A program made the position numbers and the translations under genes. This document shows positions 8,476-19,291 of a stretch of DNA of 61,482 bases, piece by piece (the first letter of the stretch is position 1; every line of letters starts with the position of its first letter). The notes under the pieces were generated by a model. That model had not been told where the DNA came from. It searched no databases and worked only from the letters and a program-made list of their open reading frames with translations. This DNA comes from DASSKA01 sp035765755 (GTDB lineage: Bacteria; Actinomycetota; Actinomycetes; Propionibacteriales; Nocardioidaceae): the NCBI GenBank assembly GCA_035765755.1, contig DASTWW010000101.1:1-61482 (forward strand). Direction: 5' to 3'.

Positions 8476-8493
8476 CCGGCGGCGGGCCGCCGG
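8476..8493 (+). terminator. Hairpin after the helix-turn-helix gene
   Basis: CCGGCGG-CGGG-CCGCCGG forms a perfect seven-base-pair stem with a four-base loop three bases after the stop codon. There is no T-run, as is common for actinobacterial terminators, so the role is probable rather than certain. Confidence 0.45.
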
Positions 8494-8503
8494 CCGAGTC
8501 CGC

Positions 8504-8603
8504 TCAGGCGGCGTGGGGGTGGATGCCGTAGTCGGTGAGGTCGGGGGTGGTGCCGAGGCGGTGGGTGGCCGGTGTGGTCGACGCGGTACCAGTGGCCGTG
8601 CGG
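8504..8603 (-). pseudogene. Decayed C-terminal tail of an HNH-endonuclease (DUF222-type) gene
   Basis: Read on the minus strand, 8603-8568 encodes PHGHWYRVDHTG. After one extra base (8567) the next frame encodes THRLGTTPDLTDYGIHPHAA and a stop at 8504. Joined, this looks like the end of the DUF222/HNH-endonuclease proteins that are abundant and repeated in Nocardioides-type genomes (from memory of the family). No HNH core or upstream coding part is present, so it would be a dead fragment with a frameshift. It fills most of the otherwise empty 8473-8674 gap. A 12-base palindrome, CCCCGGCCGGGG, lies at 8629-8640. Confidence 0.45.
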
Positions 8604-8674
8604 GCTGCGCCCGGGGCATCTGGCGGCGCCCCGGCCGGGGACAACCCCAAGTAAAGAATTCCGTGACGGGCGGG

Positions 8675-9283
8675 TCAGCTACTCCTGAAGGCAGCCACCC
8701 ACCGCAGGGACACGAGCTCCGCACGGGGCTCGTTCTCGCCGGGCTCAAAGTGCCTGACCAGCTCGACGAAGTCCGCGCCGACCCGCCCGATCACTCCCGA
8801 ACAGCTGCTGCCGTCCAGGTGGTGCACCAGGACACCTGCCCGTGAGCGCGCGAGCCCTCGCAGCACCGACCCGATCCCCAGCCTGGCCGTGACTGGGCGC
8901 GCCGCCTCGCTCACCGCCAGCTCGGACGCCCCCTGCACGGTGCGCAGAGCGGCGATCCGCACGATCCAGTCGAAGGCAGGGCCCTCGGTCACGCCTCCGC
9001 GAGCGCCTCGGACGCCGAGCCACTCGGGCCCGACCCGGCGTACCTGACCCTGGAGCCGGCCAACGCCGACGACTCCGAGCCGGACGTGCATCCCTACCGA
9101 GGCGTGCAGCCGGGCGGCCAGGGCGACGGCGGCGTACTCACCCTGCGCCCGATCGGCGACCTCGGCGTCCCGCTCGGCGAGCTGGAGCGCCTCGGCCTGC
9201 TGCTCGAGGTCCTCGAACAGCGTGGCCATCGGCTCCTCGAAGGGCCCCTCGGACGAGCCCGTGGGCGACTCCGTGAACGACAT
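8675..9283 (-). CDS. Conserved actinobacterial protein of unknown function with two similar beta modules
   Basis: A 202-residue soluble protein with no named function. It opens with an acidic helical stretch (MATLFEDLEQQAEALQLAER, beginning 18 residues after the chosen start), then shows two similar beta-rich segments: VGMHVRLGVVGVGRLQGQV followed by RVGPEWLGV, and AGVLVHHLDGSSCSGVI followed by RVGADFVEL. The repeated pattern of a polar turn, GxV, RVG and an acidic-aromatic pair suggests two copies of a small barrel (inference). The ATG at 9283 is chosen because AAGGGGGA lies about ten bases upstream; ATG 9229 is the main alternative. It diverges from the LysM gene across an AT-rich spacer, the least GC-rich sequence in the area, which holds short inverted repeats near 9358-9395. 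Confidence 0.8.
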   Translation of the reverse strand: MSFTESPTGSSEGPFEEPMATLFEDLEQQAEALQLAERDAEVADRAQGEYAAVALAARLHASVGMHVRLGVVGVGRLQGQVRRVGPEWLGVRGARGGVTEGPAFDWIVRIAALRTVQGASELAVSEAARPVTARLGIGSVLRGLARSRAGVLVHHLDGSSCSGVIGRVGADFVELVRHFEPGENEPRAELVSLRWVAAFRSS

Positions 9284-9402
9284 GGCAGGACGGTCCCCCT
9301 TCATCCCCAGCACTGTCAACACCTGGGGACAAACAGTTGCACACACAGTATTACACGCGCTAAAAAGCGTAAACGGAAGCAAACGAACGCTTTGGGGTCG
9401 AG

Positions 9403-10116
9403 ATGACGAAGCCGCCGCTGCTCGTCGCCGCGCGAGCACTCGTGCTTGTCGCGGTGGTGGGTGCATTCGGTGCAGGCGTGTGGCAGCTGGCCCGCCCTCC
9501 GCTCGCCGCCGGGGTGGCGCGACCTACCGACCTGGACTTCGCAGGCGCGCTGGAGGCGCTGTGCGCGGCGCTGCTGGTAACCGGCTGGTTGTGGCTCCAG
9601 GTCGCGGCGCTGGCCGTGGCCTTCGCGGCGGTCGCCCGCGTGGCCTGTCGTCCGTGGCTGGCGGAGCTCGCCGATCGAGTCGTGTCCCGCACGACGCCCA
9701 CCGCGCTGCGCCGGCTGGTGATCGCCGGGTGTGGCGTGGCGCTCAGCGCCAGCCCCGTCGCGCTGCCCGCCTCGGCGACGACGAGGGCCGCTCCGCACAC
9801 GAGGCCAGGAACGAGCACCCAGCTCGAGGCGGCCGACCTGGCGGGCCTGCCACTGCCCGACCGCACGGCAGGGCCACACCTGTCCGACCGCGCGACCGGC
9901 TCGACGCAACGCTGGCTGACCGTGCATCCCGGCGACTCGCTGTGGTCGATCACCCGACGGCTGCTGCCCGCCGGCGCGGATGACCGCGAGATCGCCATCG
10001 CCTGCGGCCGGATGGCATCAACGAACCGCACGACGATCGGCGCCGATCCGGACCTGATCCTCCCCGGGACCCGACTCCGGGTCCCCGACCACATCGACCG
10101 AAGGGAACCCACGTGA
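9403..10116 (+). CDS. Membrane protein with C-terminal LysM domain
   Basis: A 237-residue protein with hydrophobic segments near residues 8-30, 48-78 and 105-125, then a disordered linker and a LysM domain from about 168 (RWLTVHPGDSLWSITRRLL to PGTRLRVPDHI). LysM binds N-acetylglucosamine polymers, so the C-terminus should contact peptidoglycan. No catalytic domain is visible. Its stop overlaps the GTG of the next gene by four bases, making a two-gene operon with the Rv3235-family protein upstream of the convergent secA. The role is unknown; wall attachment is inferred from LysM. Confidence 0.88.
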   Translation: MTKPPLLVAARALVLVAVVGAFGAGVWQLARPPLAAGVARPTDLDFAGALEALCAALLVTGWLWLQVAALAVAFAAVARVACRPWLAELADRVVSRTTPTALRRLVIAGCGVALSASPVALPASATTRAAPHTRPGTSTQLEAADLAGLPLPDRTAGPHLSDRATGSTQRWLTVHPGDSLWSITRRLLPAGADDREIAIACGRMASTNRTTIGADPDLILPGTRLRVPDHIDRREPT

Positions 10117-10673
10117 GCCCGACCGCATCTCCGAAGCCGTCACTGGCCCGGCTGGCCACCGTCACCCACCTGTCGGACGGGGGTCCGGGCTCGATGGCCC
10201 CGGTGCCCATCGCCGACGTCCAGGGAACCCTGGCCCTCGACCTGCGCAGCTACCCGGCACCGCCGGAACCACCGGAGCTGTGCCTCGCCTTCCCTGGCGA
10301 CGACGCCTCGGAGAACTCCGGGACCGACTGCGCCGACGACCGCGCAGTGCAGGCGTGGTCCGCCAAGTTCGCCCAGGCGGTCCTCGAGGTGCTCGGCGGC
10401 GACCGACCGCTGTCCCAGCTGCTGCGCTGGACCGACATCCGCGTGTACCAGGACCTGACGCGCCGGGTGCAGATCCTCAGCCGCCGGGCGCCGGCCACCC
10501 AGCGGCTGCGCACCATCCGTCCTCAGGTGTGCAGCGTTCGGGTCTTCCGGCCGAACCCGCTCGCGGCGGAGGTCAGCGTGCACGTGCGGCACGGCCAGCG
10601 GTCACGGGCCCTGGCCGCCCGGCTGGAGCTCACCGGAGGGCGGTGGCAGTGCACCGCCCTCCAGTTCGGGTGA
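10113..10673 (+). CDS. Rv3235-family protein
   Basis: A 186-residue protein of the actinobacterial Rv3235 family (also DUF6459), placed next to secA as in mycobacteria. The conserved C-terminal half holds QILSRRAPATQRLRTIRPQV, VRVFRPNPLAAEVSVHV and ALAARLELTGGRWQCTALQ; the N-terminal half is variable and Pro-rich. The tail resembles a small alpha-beta domain of unknown function with a final Trp-Cys strand. No signal peptide is visible. It is translationally coupled to the LysM gene and ends only three bases from the convergent secA stop, so there is no room for a terminator between them. Confidence 0.85.
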   Translation: MSPTASPKPSLARLATVTHLSDGGPGSMAPVPIADVQGTLALDLRSYPAPPEPPELCLAFPGDDASENSGTDCADDRAVQAWSAKFAQAVLEVLGGDRPLSQLLRWTDIRVYQDLTRRVQILSRRAPATQRLRTIRPQVCSVRVFRPNPLAAEVSVHVRHGQRSRALAARLELTGGRWQCTALQFG

Positions 10674-10676
10674 CGC

Positions 10677-13496
<2,820 letters not shown>

Positions 13497-13659
13497 GAGT
13501 GTGAGCTCCTGTTGTCGTGTATGTCGGTACGCCGGTCGGACCCGACGGTCGGCCGGATCTTGACCGGTGCCGCTGCCATGGTACCTAGCGGGTCCCGCGC
13601 TCGTGGGGCTCCGGGCATTCAGCCACCGAATGACCGCACTCAGCGCCGACTGACAGGGT

Positions 13660-14880
13660 TCAGCGCCCCGGCACGGCGGCGGCCAGCCGGCCGGCCAGGT
13701 CACCGCGCGGCTCCACGACCACGTCGCACAGGCCCAGCCAGCCGGCGAGCCACACCAGCTCCGCTGCGAGCTCCTCGGCGGTCGCCTGAGGGGCGTGCGG
13801 CTCGGCGAAGGCCCCCTTGACCTGCAGGACGCCGTTCTGCCGGTCGGCCTTCAGGTCCACCCGGGCCACCAGCCGGTCCCCGAGCAGGAAGGGCAGCACG
13901 TAGTAGCCGTGCACCCGCTTGGGCTCGGGAACGTAGATCTCGATCCGGTAGTGGAAGTCGAACAGCCGCTCGGTGCGGTCGCGCTCCCAGACCAGCGGGT
14001 CGAACGGGCTCAGCAGGGCCCGAGCGTGCACCCGGCGCGGGATCCTGGCGTCCCGGTGCAGGTACGCCGGGCGCCGCCAGCCCTCGACCTCGACGGGGAC
14101 CAGCTCTCCGGACTCCACCAGGGCGGCGAGCGCAGGCTTCACCAGAGGCAGCAGCGCACGGTCGTGCTGGAGCCGGAAGTAGTCGCGGAGGTCGTTCTCC
14201 GTGCCGACCCCGTGGGCCACGGCGGCGCGGCGCAGCAGCTCGGCCGCGACCTCCTCGAGGGTGGCCTCGGGGGCCTTCAGGTGCTCGTCCGGGACCACGC
14301 GCTCGGGAAGGTCGTAGAGCCGCTCGAACTGCTGGTTGCGACCGGCGACCGCCAGCCGGCCGGCGGCGAAGAGGTACTCCAGCACCTTCTTGGTCTCCGA
14401 CCAGTTCCAGCCCCAGTGCACCTTCTCGCGGGGCAGCCCGTCGTCGAGGTCGCGCGACGTGGACGCGCCCCGGTCCCGCACCTCCGCCAGCAGCGAGTCG
14501 ACCAGCTCCGGACGGTGTCGCACCGCCGACCACTCGTGCCCGCGCTCCTCGTAGCCGCGCATCCGGTGCCGCATGTAGGGCCACAGCTCCACCGGCATGA
14601 ACGCCGCGGCGTGGGCCCAGTACTCCACGATCCGGCGGGGCACCTTCTGCGCCGCCCGGTGCAGCAGCTCCACGTCGTAGGAACCCATGCGGGAGAACAG
14701 CGGCATGTAGTGGGCGCGCTGCAGCACGTTGACGGAGTCGATCTGGAGCACGGCCGTGCGACCCAACGTCCGGCTGAACGTGCGCATCGTCGGGACCGTG
14801 TGCCGCGGGTCGCGGAAGCCCTGGGCGACGAGCGCGACGCGGCGGGCTTGGGCGAGCGACAGCGACTGCACGGCGGTCAT
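13660..14880 (-). CDS. YcaQ/AlkX-family DNA glycosylase (winged-helix)
   Basis: A 406-residue member of the YcaQ family, which unhooks interstrand crosslinks and removes alkylated bases. The catalytic pair of the AlkX branch, Gln-x-Asp, is seen as LQIDSVNVLQRAHYMPLFSR (Gln46, Asp48). Other marks are YEYWAH-like VEYWAHAAAFMP, and the C-terminal HGYYVLPFLLGDRLVARVDLK block conserved in the family. The ATG at 14880 is used; an upstream GTG (14895) adds five residues. It lies between the LuxR-type regulator and secA on the same strand with short gaps of 37 and 163 bases. DNA-repair substrate is inferred from the family. Confidence 0.92.
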   Translation of the reverse strand: MTAVQSLSLAQARRVALVAQGFRDPRHTVPTMRTFSRTLGRTAVLQIDSVNVLQRAHYMPLFSRMGSYDVELLHRAAQKVPRRIVEYWAHAAAFMPVELWPYMRHRMRGYEERGHEWSAVRHRPELVDSLLAEVRDRGASTSRDLDDGLPREKVHWGWNWSETKKVLEYLFAAGRLAVAGRNQQFERLYDLPERVVPDEHLKAPEATLEEVAAELLRRAAVAHGVGTENDLRDYFRLQHDRALLPLVKPALAALVESGELVPVEVEGWRRPAYLHRDARIPRRVHARALLSPFDPLVWERDRTERLFDFHYRIEIYVPEPKRVHGYYVLPFLLGDRLVARVDLKADRQNGVLQVKGAFAEPHAPQATAEELAAELVWLAGWLGLCDVVVEPRGDLAGRLAAAVPGR

Positions 14881-14917
14881 TGTGCCAATACGCACCGACA
14901 GTCGAGGTGCGCCCCGA

Positions 14918-15610
14918 TCACGGGATGTCGAGCAGCTTCTCGCGCACGGCGTACATGACGGCCTCCATGCGCGAGTGCAGCTGCAGCTTCTCCAAGATGT
15001 TCCGGACGTGGTTCTTGACGGTGTTCTCGCTGATGAACAGCCGCTTGGCGATCTCGCGGTTGTTCAGACCCTGGGCCACCAGCTTGAGCACCTCGAGCTC
15101 CCGGTCGGTGAGCCGGGGGCTGGGAACCTGCTGCCGGTCCGAGCGCGACATCTGCTTGAACTCGTCGAGCAGCTTGATCGCCATGGAGGGGCTGATCAGG
15201 GACTGCCCGTCCGCCACGACCCGGATGGCCTGGGCCACCTCGTCGATCGAGGAGTCCTTGAGGAGGTACCCGGACGCGCCGTTCTTCACCGCGTCGTACA
15301 GGTCGGCCTCCTCGTCGCTGACCGTGAGCATGATGATGCGCGCGGTCGGCGCGGCCTCCTTGATGGACAGGCAGGCCTCGATGCCGGATCGCTTCGGCAT
15401 CCGCACGTCCATCAAGATCACGTCTGGGACGGTGGTCGCCGCGAGCTCGGTGGCGGCGACGCCGTCACCGGCCTCGCCCACCACGTCGATGTCCTCCTCG
15501 ACGGCGAGGAGCATGGTCAGGCCACGGCGGAACAGCTCCTGGTCGTCGACGACGACGACCCGGATGGGCTCTCCACCGGTCTTCGCGCGCTGCTGCTGAG
15601 GGACTGCCAC
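14918..15610 (-). CDS. NarL/FixJ-family response regulator (orphan)
   Basis: A 230-residue two-domain regulator: an N-terminal receiver with the acidic pair in VVVVDDQELFRRGL, phospho-acceptor Asp in ILMDVRMPK (about 64), Thr/Ser in IIMLTVSD and Lys in YLLKDSS; a linker; then a LuxR helix-turn-helix domain with LTDRELEVLKLVAQGLNNRE and SENTVKNHVRNILEKLQL. All phosphorylation residues are present, so it should respond to a kinase, but no histidine kinase is adjacent. It starts with GTG at 15610, 68 bases downstream of hpf on the same strand, suggesting co-expression with ribosome hibernation. Target genes cannot be told from sequence. Confidence 0.94.
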   Translation of the reverse strand: MAVPQQQRAKTGGEPIRVVVVDDQELFRRGLTMLLAVEEDIDVVGEAGDGVAATELAATTVPDVILMDVRMPKRSGIEACLSIKEAAPTARIIMLTVSDEEADLYDAVKNGASGYLLKDSSIDEVAQAIRVVADGQSLISPSMAIKLLDEFKQMSRSDRQQVPSPRLTDRELEVLKLVAQGLNNREIAKRLFISENTVKNHVRNILEKLQLHSRMEAVMYAVREKLLDIP

Positions 15611-15678
15611 GAGAGCATCATGTCACGGGCCCGCGCGGAAGCGGTCAACATTCTGCGCAGACGGGCTTTGTCACGAAT

Positions 15679-16317
15679 TCAGCGCACGTCCAGCGTGATC
15701 AGCCCGTAGTCGTAGCCGCGCCTCCGGTACACGACCGCGGGCCGCTCGCTCTCCTTGTCGACGAACAAGAAGAAGTCGTGCCCGACCAGCTCCATCTCGT
15801 AGAGCGCCTGGTCCAGCGACATCGGCGCCGCCTGGTGCGTCTTCTCCCGCACCACGAGCGGGCCGTCGCCCATCACCGTGATCGGACCGACGCGCCGCTC
15901 GGAGTCCGGGACGTGGGTCCCGTCCACGCCGCCGAGCGAGGCCGCGGGGGCGGGCTCCGCGCCCGGGACCTCGGCCAGCGCCTTGCCCACGGACACCGGG
16001 GTACGCCTGCCCCGGTGCACCCGGCGCCGGTCGGCCGCCTTGCGCATCTGGCCGGCCATCTTGTCCACGGCGAGGTCGAGCGCGCCCATCTTGTCGCCGG
16101 CCGCCGCCTCCGCGCGCACCACCGGTCCCTTGGAGAACGCGGTGAGCTGGACGCGGACGGCGTGGTCGTGCAGCCGGGGGTTGCGCTCGGTGTTGACCTC
16201 TACCTCGACGCGGAGCACCTTATGGTCGTGCTTCTCCAGTCGTGACAGCTTCTCTTCCACGTGCTCTCGGAACCGGTCCGACACCTCACAGTGGCGAGAC
16301 TTGACCACGACGTCCAC
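15679..16317 (-). CDS. hpf: Long-form ribosome hibernation promoting factor
   Basis: A 212-residue long HPF, which pairs 70S ribosomes into inactive 100S dimers in slow growth. The N-terminal beta-alpha domain opens with VDVVVKSRHCEVSDRFREHV; a charged linker follows; the C-terminal dimerisation domain contains PMSLDQALYEMELVGHDFFL and ends YRRRGYDYGLITLDVR. The GTG at 16317 has a perfect AGGAGG five bases upstream, one of the strongest ribosome-binding sites here, and removes a non-conserved extension. It precedes the LuxR-type regulator gene. Gene order comF-hpf-(...)-secA is conserved in actinobacteria. The upstream gap of about 330 bases must hold the promoter. Confidence 0.96.
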   Translation of the reverse strand: MDVVVKSRHCEVSDRFREHVEEKLSRLEKHDHKVLRVEVEVNTERNPRLHDHAVRVQLTAFSKGPVVRAEAAAGDKMGALDLAVDKMAGQMRKAADRRRVHRGRRTPVSVGKALAEVPGAEPAPAASLGGVDGTHVPDSERRVGPITVMGDGPLVVREKTHQAAPMSLDQALYEMELVGHDFFLFVDKESERPAVVYRRRGYDYGLITLDVR

Positions 16318-16650
16318 GACAACCTCCTGGAGATCTGGGTGCAAGGGTGATGGAGGTCCGCCCGGCCGACCTGGTCTTCGACCCCACAACCGCCTGCTGA
16401 GGTGCTCGCAGCTCGTCTGCCCCACGGGGCGCCACTACTGACCTTCTCCCCCGGACCCGCCGCGTCTGGCGACGGGTGGGAGGCAGGACTTACCTCTAAG
16501 CCGCACCGTGATCGACGTCCGGGAAACCCCCGAAGCGTCTTACGTGGACCGTTTTGCCTGCGACTGGCATCGGCTTGCCGACGGGGCCCAAACCTCTCCT
16601 GGGACCTGCCGGCGCAACCACGGACCCGGACGGACTCCATGTCTACGACG
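16318..16650 (-). other. Intergenic region between comF and hpf
   Basis: This is the longest non-coding stretch in the window (333 bases). Both neighbours are on the minus strand, so it should carry the hpf promoter and the end of the comF transcript. I see the AGGAGG of hpf at its edge and a weak GCCC-N4-GGGC hairpin near 16423-16434. No -35/-10 pair or stress-sigma consensus is convincing, and no open frame shows codon structure of a gene. Confidence 0.6.
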
Positions 16651-17412
16651 CTAGTCGGCCGGTGGCGATTTGGGTAGCGAAGCGCCCGAATCGTCCGCTT
16701 CCCGGAACCGGCCGTCGGGAGAGGACCGGACCGGAAGCCGCTTGCGGGTTGCCGCCACGGTCGCGACGCCCAACACCACGACGCCGGCGGCTTCCAGGGC
16801 CCGCTGCGCCTCCCGGGCCGTCGATCCGGTCGTCAGCACGTCGTCGACCACGACCACCGCCTGACCCGCGTCCCGCACCCTCCGGGCAGCACCGGCCCGG
16901 CACCGCATCGCCCCGGCGAGGTTGGCCGCCCGGGCAACCGCGTGCAGGCCCGCCTGGTCCTCGGTCACCGTGCCGACCACGAGCAGCCGGCCGACCCGCA
17001 CGCCGATCCCCCAGCGCCGCAGCAGGACCGCGGCGCACCTGCTCACCCGGAGCATCGGATCATGGCCCCGCCGGCGGACCACCGCCCGGCGGGACGGCAC
17101 CGGGGCCAGCAACCAGCCGCCCTCGGGACCGGACGGTGCCTGCTGCGCCAGCAGGTCGCGGACGACGTGGGCCAGTACCTCGCCCAGCGGCCGGGCGAGC
17201 GCGAACTGCGCGTGCTCCTTGTGAGCGTTCACCAGCACCTTGAGCACGCCGTCGTACTCCCCACCCGCGAACGGCAGCGCGAGGCCCGCTGGGCACGGCG
17301 TGGGCCGTGCGGCGTGGCCGCTGCGAGGCAGCGCGCTCCAGCAGCGCGGGCAGAGCAGCCGGCCCGGCCGGCCGCAGCCCGCGCACGAGGACCCGAGGAC
17401 GAGGTCGAGCAT
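16651..17412 (-). CDS. comF: ComF-family phosphoribosyltransferase-like protein
   Basis: A 253-residue ComF protein: an N-terminal zinc-ribbon (LGSSCAGCGRPGRLLCPRC, two CxxC pairs) and a C-terminal type I phosphoribosyltransferase fold with the PRPP loop VVVVDDVLTTGSTA near residue 205. In naturally competent bacteria ComF helps DNA uptake; in actinobacteria the role is unclear. The start ATG 17412 is used; GTG 17424 is possible. A weak GGGAGAG precedes both. It follows lpqB with an 82-base gap and precedes hpf, as in M. tuberculosis (Rv3242c). Confidence 0.92.
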   Translation of the reverse strand: MLDLVLGSSCAGCGRPGRLLCPRCWSALPRSGHAARPTPCPAGLALPFAGGEYDGVLKVLVNAHKEHAQFALARPLGEVLAHVVRDLLAQQAPSGPEGGWLLAPVPSRRAVVRRRGHDPMLRVSRCAAVLLRRWGIGVRVGRLLVVGTVTEDQAGLHAVARAANLAGAMRCRAGAARRVRDAGQAVVVVDDVLTTGSTAREAQRALEAAGVVVLGVATVAATRKRLPVRSSPDGRFREADDSGASLPKSPPAD

Positions 17413-17494
17413 CGCGTCGTGCACTCTCCCAGGGTGCGGCGACTGCCCCGGCCGGGGCCAGCACGACCCGCAGGCTGTGGACGGCTCGGCGGGC

Positions 17495-19291
17495 TCAGCC
17501 GACGAAGGTGGGCGAGACCAGCCCGGGCCGGATGCCCGCGTCGGTCCAGCGTCCGCTGGAGCCGAGGGCGTACAGCCGCCGGGACGGCGTCTGCAGGTAC
17601 ACCGGAGCACCGGGCGCCGGGGCGGTGATCACGCGCAACGCCTTGCCGCGGAACAGCTCCGCACCTGTCGGGGAGTCGACGAAGCCGGAGGAGCCGTCGA
17701 CCCGGGACAGGTACACCCGGCACAGGCCCTTGTCGGGTGAGGCGAGCACCGCCAGCGTCGTCGGCGAGAACCAGGCGACGTCCAGGATGTCGCGCACCGG
17801 CGCGGACGTGACGGGGACCGGCCGCGCCGCCGTCAGGGACGTGACCTGGCCGGACGGCGCGCGCATCACCCGGGCCATCACCATCCGGTCGCCCCGCCGG
17901 CCGTGGCCGGCGAGCACCGCGACCAGCCGGGTGCCGTCCCGGGAGACGGAGAACGAGGTCACGTCGTGACCGCTGATCCCCGGCGCCTGCACCACGGCCG
18001 GGCTGCCCCCGCGCAGCACGGTCAGCACCGCACCCTCAGCCGTGCGGTCGAGCAGCCACAGCTGCCCGTAGAGGTCCCAGGCCGGCTTCAGCAGGTCGCT
18101 GCCTCGTGTGTACGCCGGCTGTGCGGCCGCCCCGGACGGCGGGCCCGGCTGCTGAGGGCGGGCCAGCAGCACCGTGCTGCCGTCCTCGGTGACCGCGGCC
18201 AGCCGCTGCGCAGCCAGGTCCAGCGCGATCGAGCGGACTGGGGGCGCGTCCGGGCCGAGACCACCGGGAAGCCGGTGCTCCGCGCCGTCGAGTACGGCCA
18301 CCACGTGCCCGTCCCGCAGCCCGAACAGCTCGTGGGAGGCCCAGCTCACGGTCGGGTCGTACTGCGACCACGAGTCCACGTTGGGCTCCGGGCCCTGGCC
18401 GCCTACGTCCAGCGGCGATCCGTGCACCAGGATCCGCATCCGATCCACGCCCGACACCTGCGCCAGGGTCCAGCCGAGCTGGGCGAGGGCCAGCTGTCGC
18501 TCGTCCGCGCCGAGCCCCAGCATCGGGTCGCTGAGCGAGACGGTGGCCACGCCCTGCTTCGATACCGGCACCGACAGGTCGTCGAGCCGGGTCTTGGGTG
18601 GGAGGTAGGTCCTGGTGGCGCCCTCCATCTCCTTGTCAGGCCCGCGCAGCAGCCCGCGCACCAGCAGGGTGGGCGCCTGGTCACCGGCCGGGAGGTACAC
18701 CGGCTCGGGGACCAGCACCTGCCCCGACTTGTCGAAGAAGTACAGGTCGTACTGCTGGAAGCGGGTCTCGAAGTGCGTGCGCGGGATGACCAGCGCGTCC
18801 GGGGGGTCGCTGATCCGCCACTGGCCACGCACCTTGACCAGCCGAAGGTGCAGCGCGAGGCGGCCCTTCCCCGGCGTCTCCCCGAGCCACTCGCCCCGGC
18901 CGTCGAGGCGCGCGGTGTCGTCCAGCCGGACGGTCACCGCCTTGCTCTCCGCGGCGAGGGTGTAGCTGCCGTAGATCAGCGTGCCGGCGTCAGGCGACCA
19001 GTTGCCCCGGCTCTCCGGGGTGAGGAACTGCCGGGCCACCACGGTGCTCTGCGGGGTGGCCTGCATGGCCAGCAGGAAGCCGTCGACGATGTCGACCGGG
19101 GAGCCGCCGGCCGGCGGGCCAGCCGGGTTGAAGTCGTACGGCGCGTCGTCGGTCCCGGCGGGGACGCTCGGCCCGGCGCGAACCGGACCGGACACGGGCA
19201 GGCTCACGCAGCCGGTGACCAGCAGCGCCACCAGGGCGAGCAGCAGGGGAAGCAGCCGGTGGCCGGCCGGACGGGTGGACGGTCGGCTCAC
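17495..19291 (-). CDS. lpqB: Lipoprotein LpqB (MtrAB-associated)
   Basis: A 598-residue lipoprotein. A signal peptide ends in the lipobox LLVTGCVS, so Cys28 should be lipidated and the protein anchored outside the membrane. A GerMN domain lies in the middle (near 200-320) and a beta-propeller-like C-terminal domain follows (VRSIALDLAAQRLAAVTEDG, SFSVSRDGTRLVAVLAG). LpqB binds the sensor part of MtrB and tunes MtrA phosphorylation in mycobacteria and Streptomyces. Its GTG start overlaps the mtrB stop by four bases, so it is translated with the two-component system. The order mtrA-mtrB-lpqB is a signature of actinobacteria. Confidence 0.96.
   Translation of the reverse strand: MSRPSTRPAGHRLLPLLLALVALLVTGCVSLPVSGPVRAGPSVPAGTDDAPYDFNPAGPPAGGSPVDIVDGFLLAMQATPQSTVVARQFLTPESRGNWSPDAGTLIYGSYTLAAESKAVTVRLDDTARLDGRGEWLGETPGKGRLALHLRLVKVRGQWRISDPPDALVIPRTHFETRFQQYDLYFFDKSGQVLVPEPVYLPAGDQAPTLLVRGLLRGPDKEMEGATRTYLPPKTRLDDLSVPVSKQGVATVSLSDPMLGLGADERQLALAQLGWTLAQVSGVDRMRILVHGSPLDVGGQGPEPNVDSWSQYDPTVSWASHELFGLRDGHVVAVLDGAEHRLPGGLGPDAPPVRSIALDLAAQRLAAVTEDGSTVLLARPQQPGPPSGAAAQPAYTRGSDLLKPAWDLYGQLWLLDRTAEGAVLTVLRGGSPAVVQAPGISGHDVTSFSVSRDGTRLVAVLAGHGRRGDRMVMARVMRAPSGQVTSLTAARPVPVTSAPVRDILDVAWFSPTTLAVLASPDKGLCRVYLSRVDGSSGFVDSPTGAELFRGKALRVITAPAPGAPVYLQTPSRRLYALGSSGRWTDAGIRPGLVSPTFVG

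Noticed and set aside
16318..16650. Small open frames or an RNA gene between comF and hpf
   Set aside because: Open frames are short, lack ribosome-binding sites and coding bias; no tRNA or known RNA fold was recognised.
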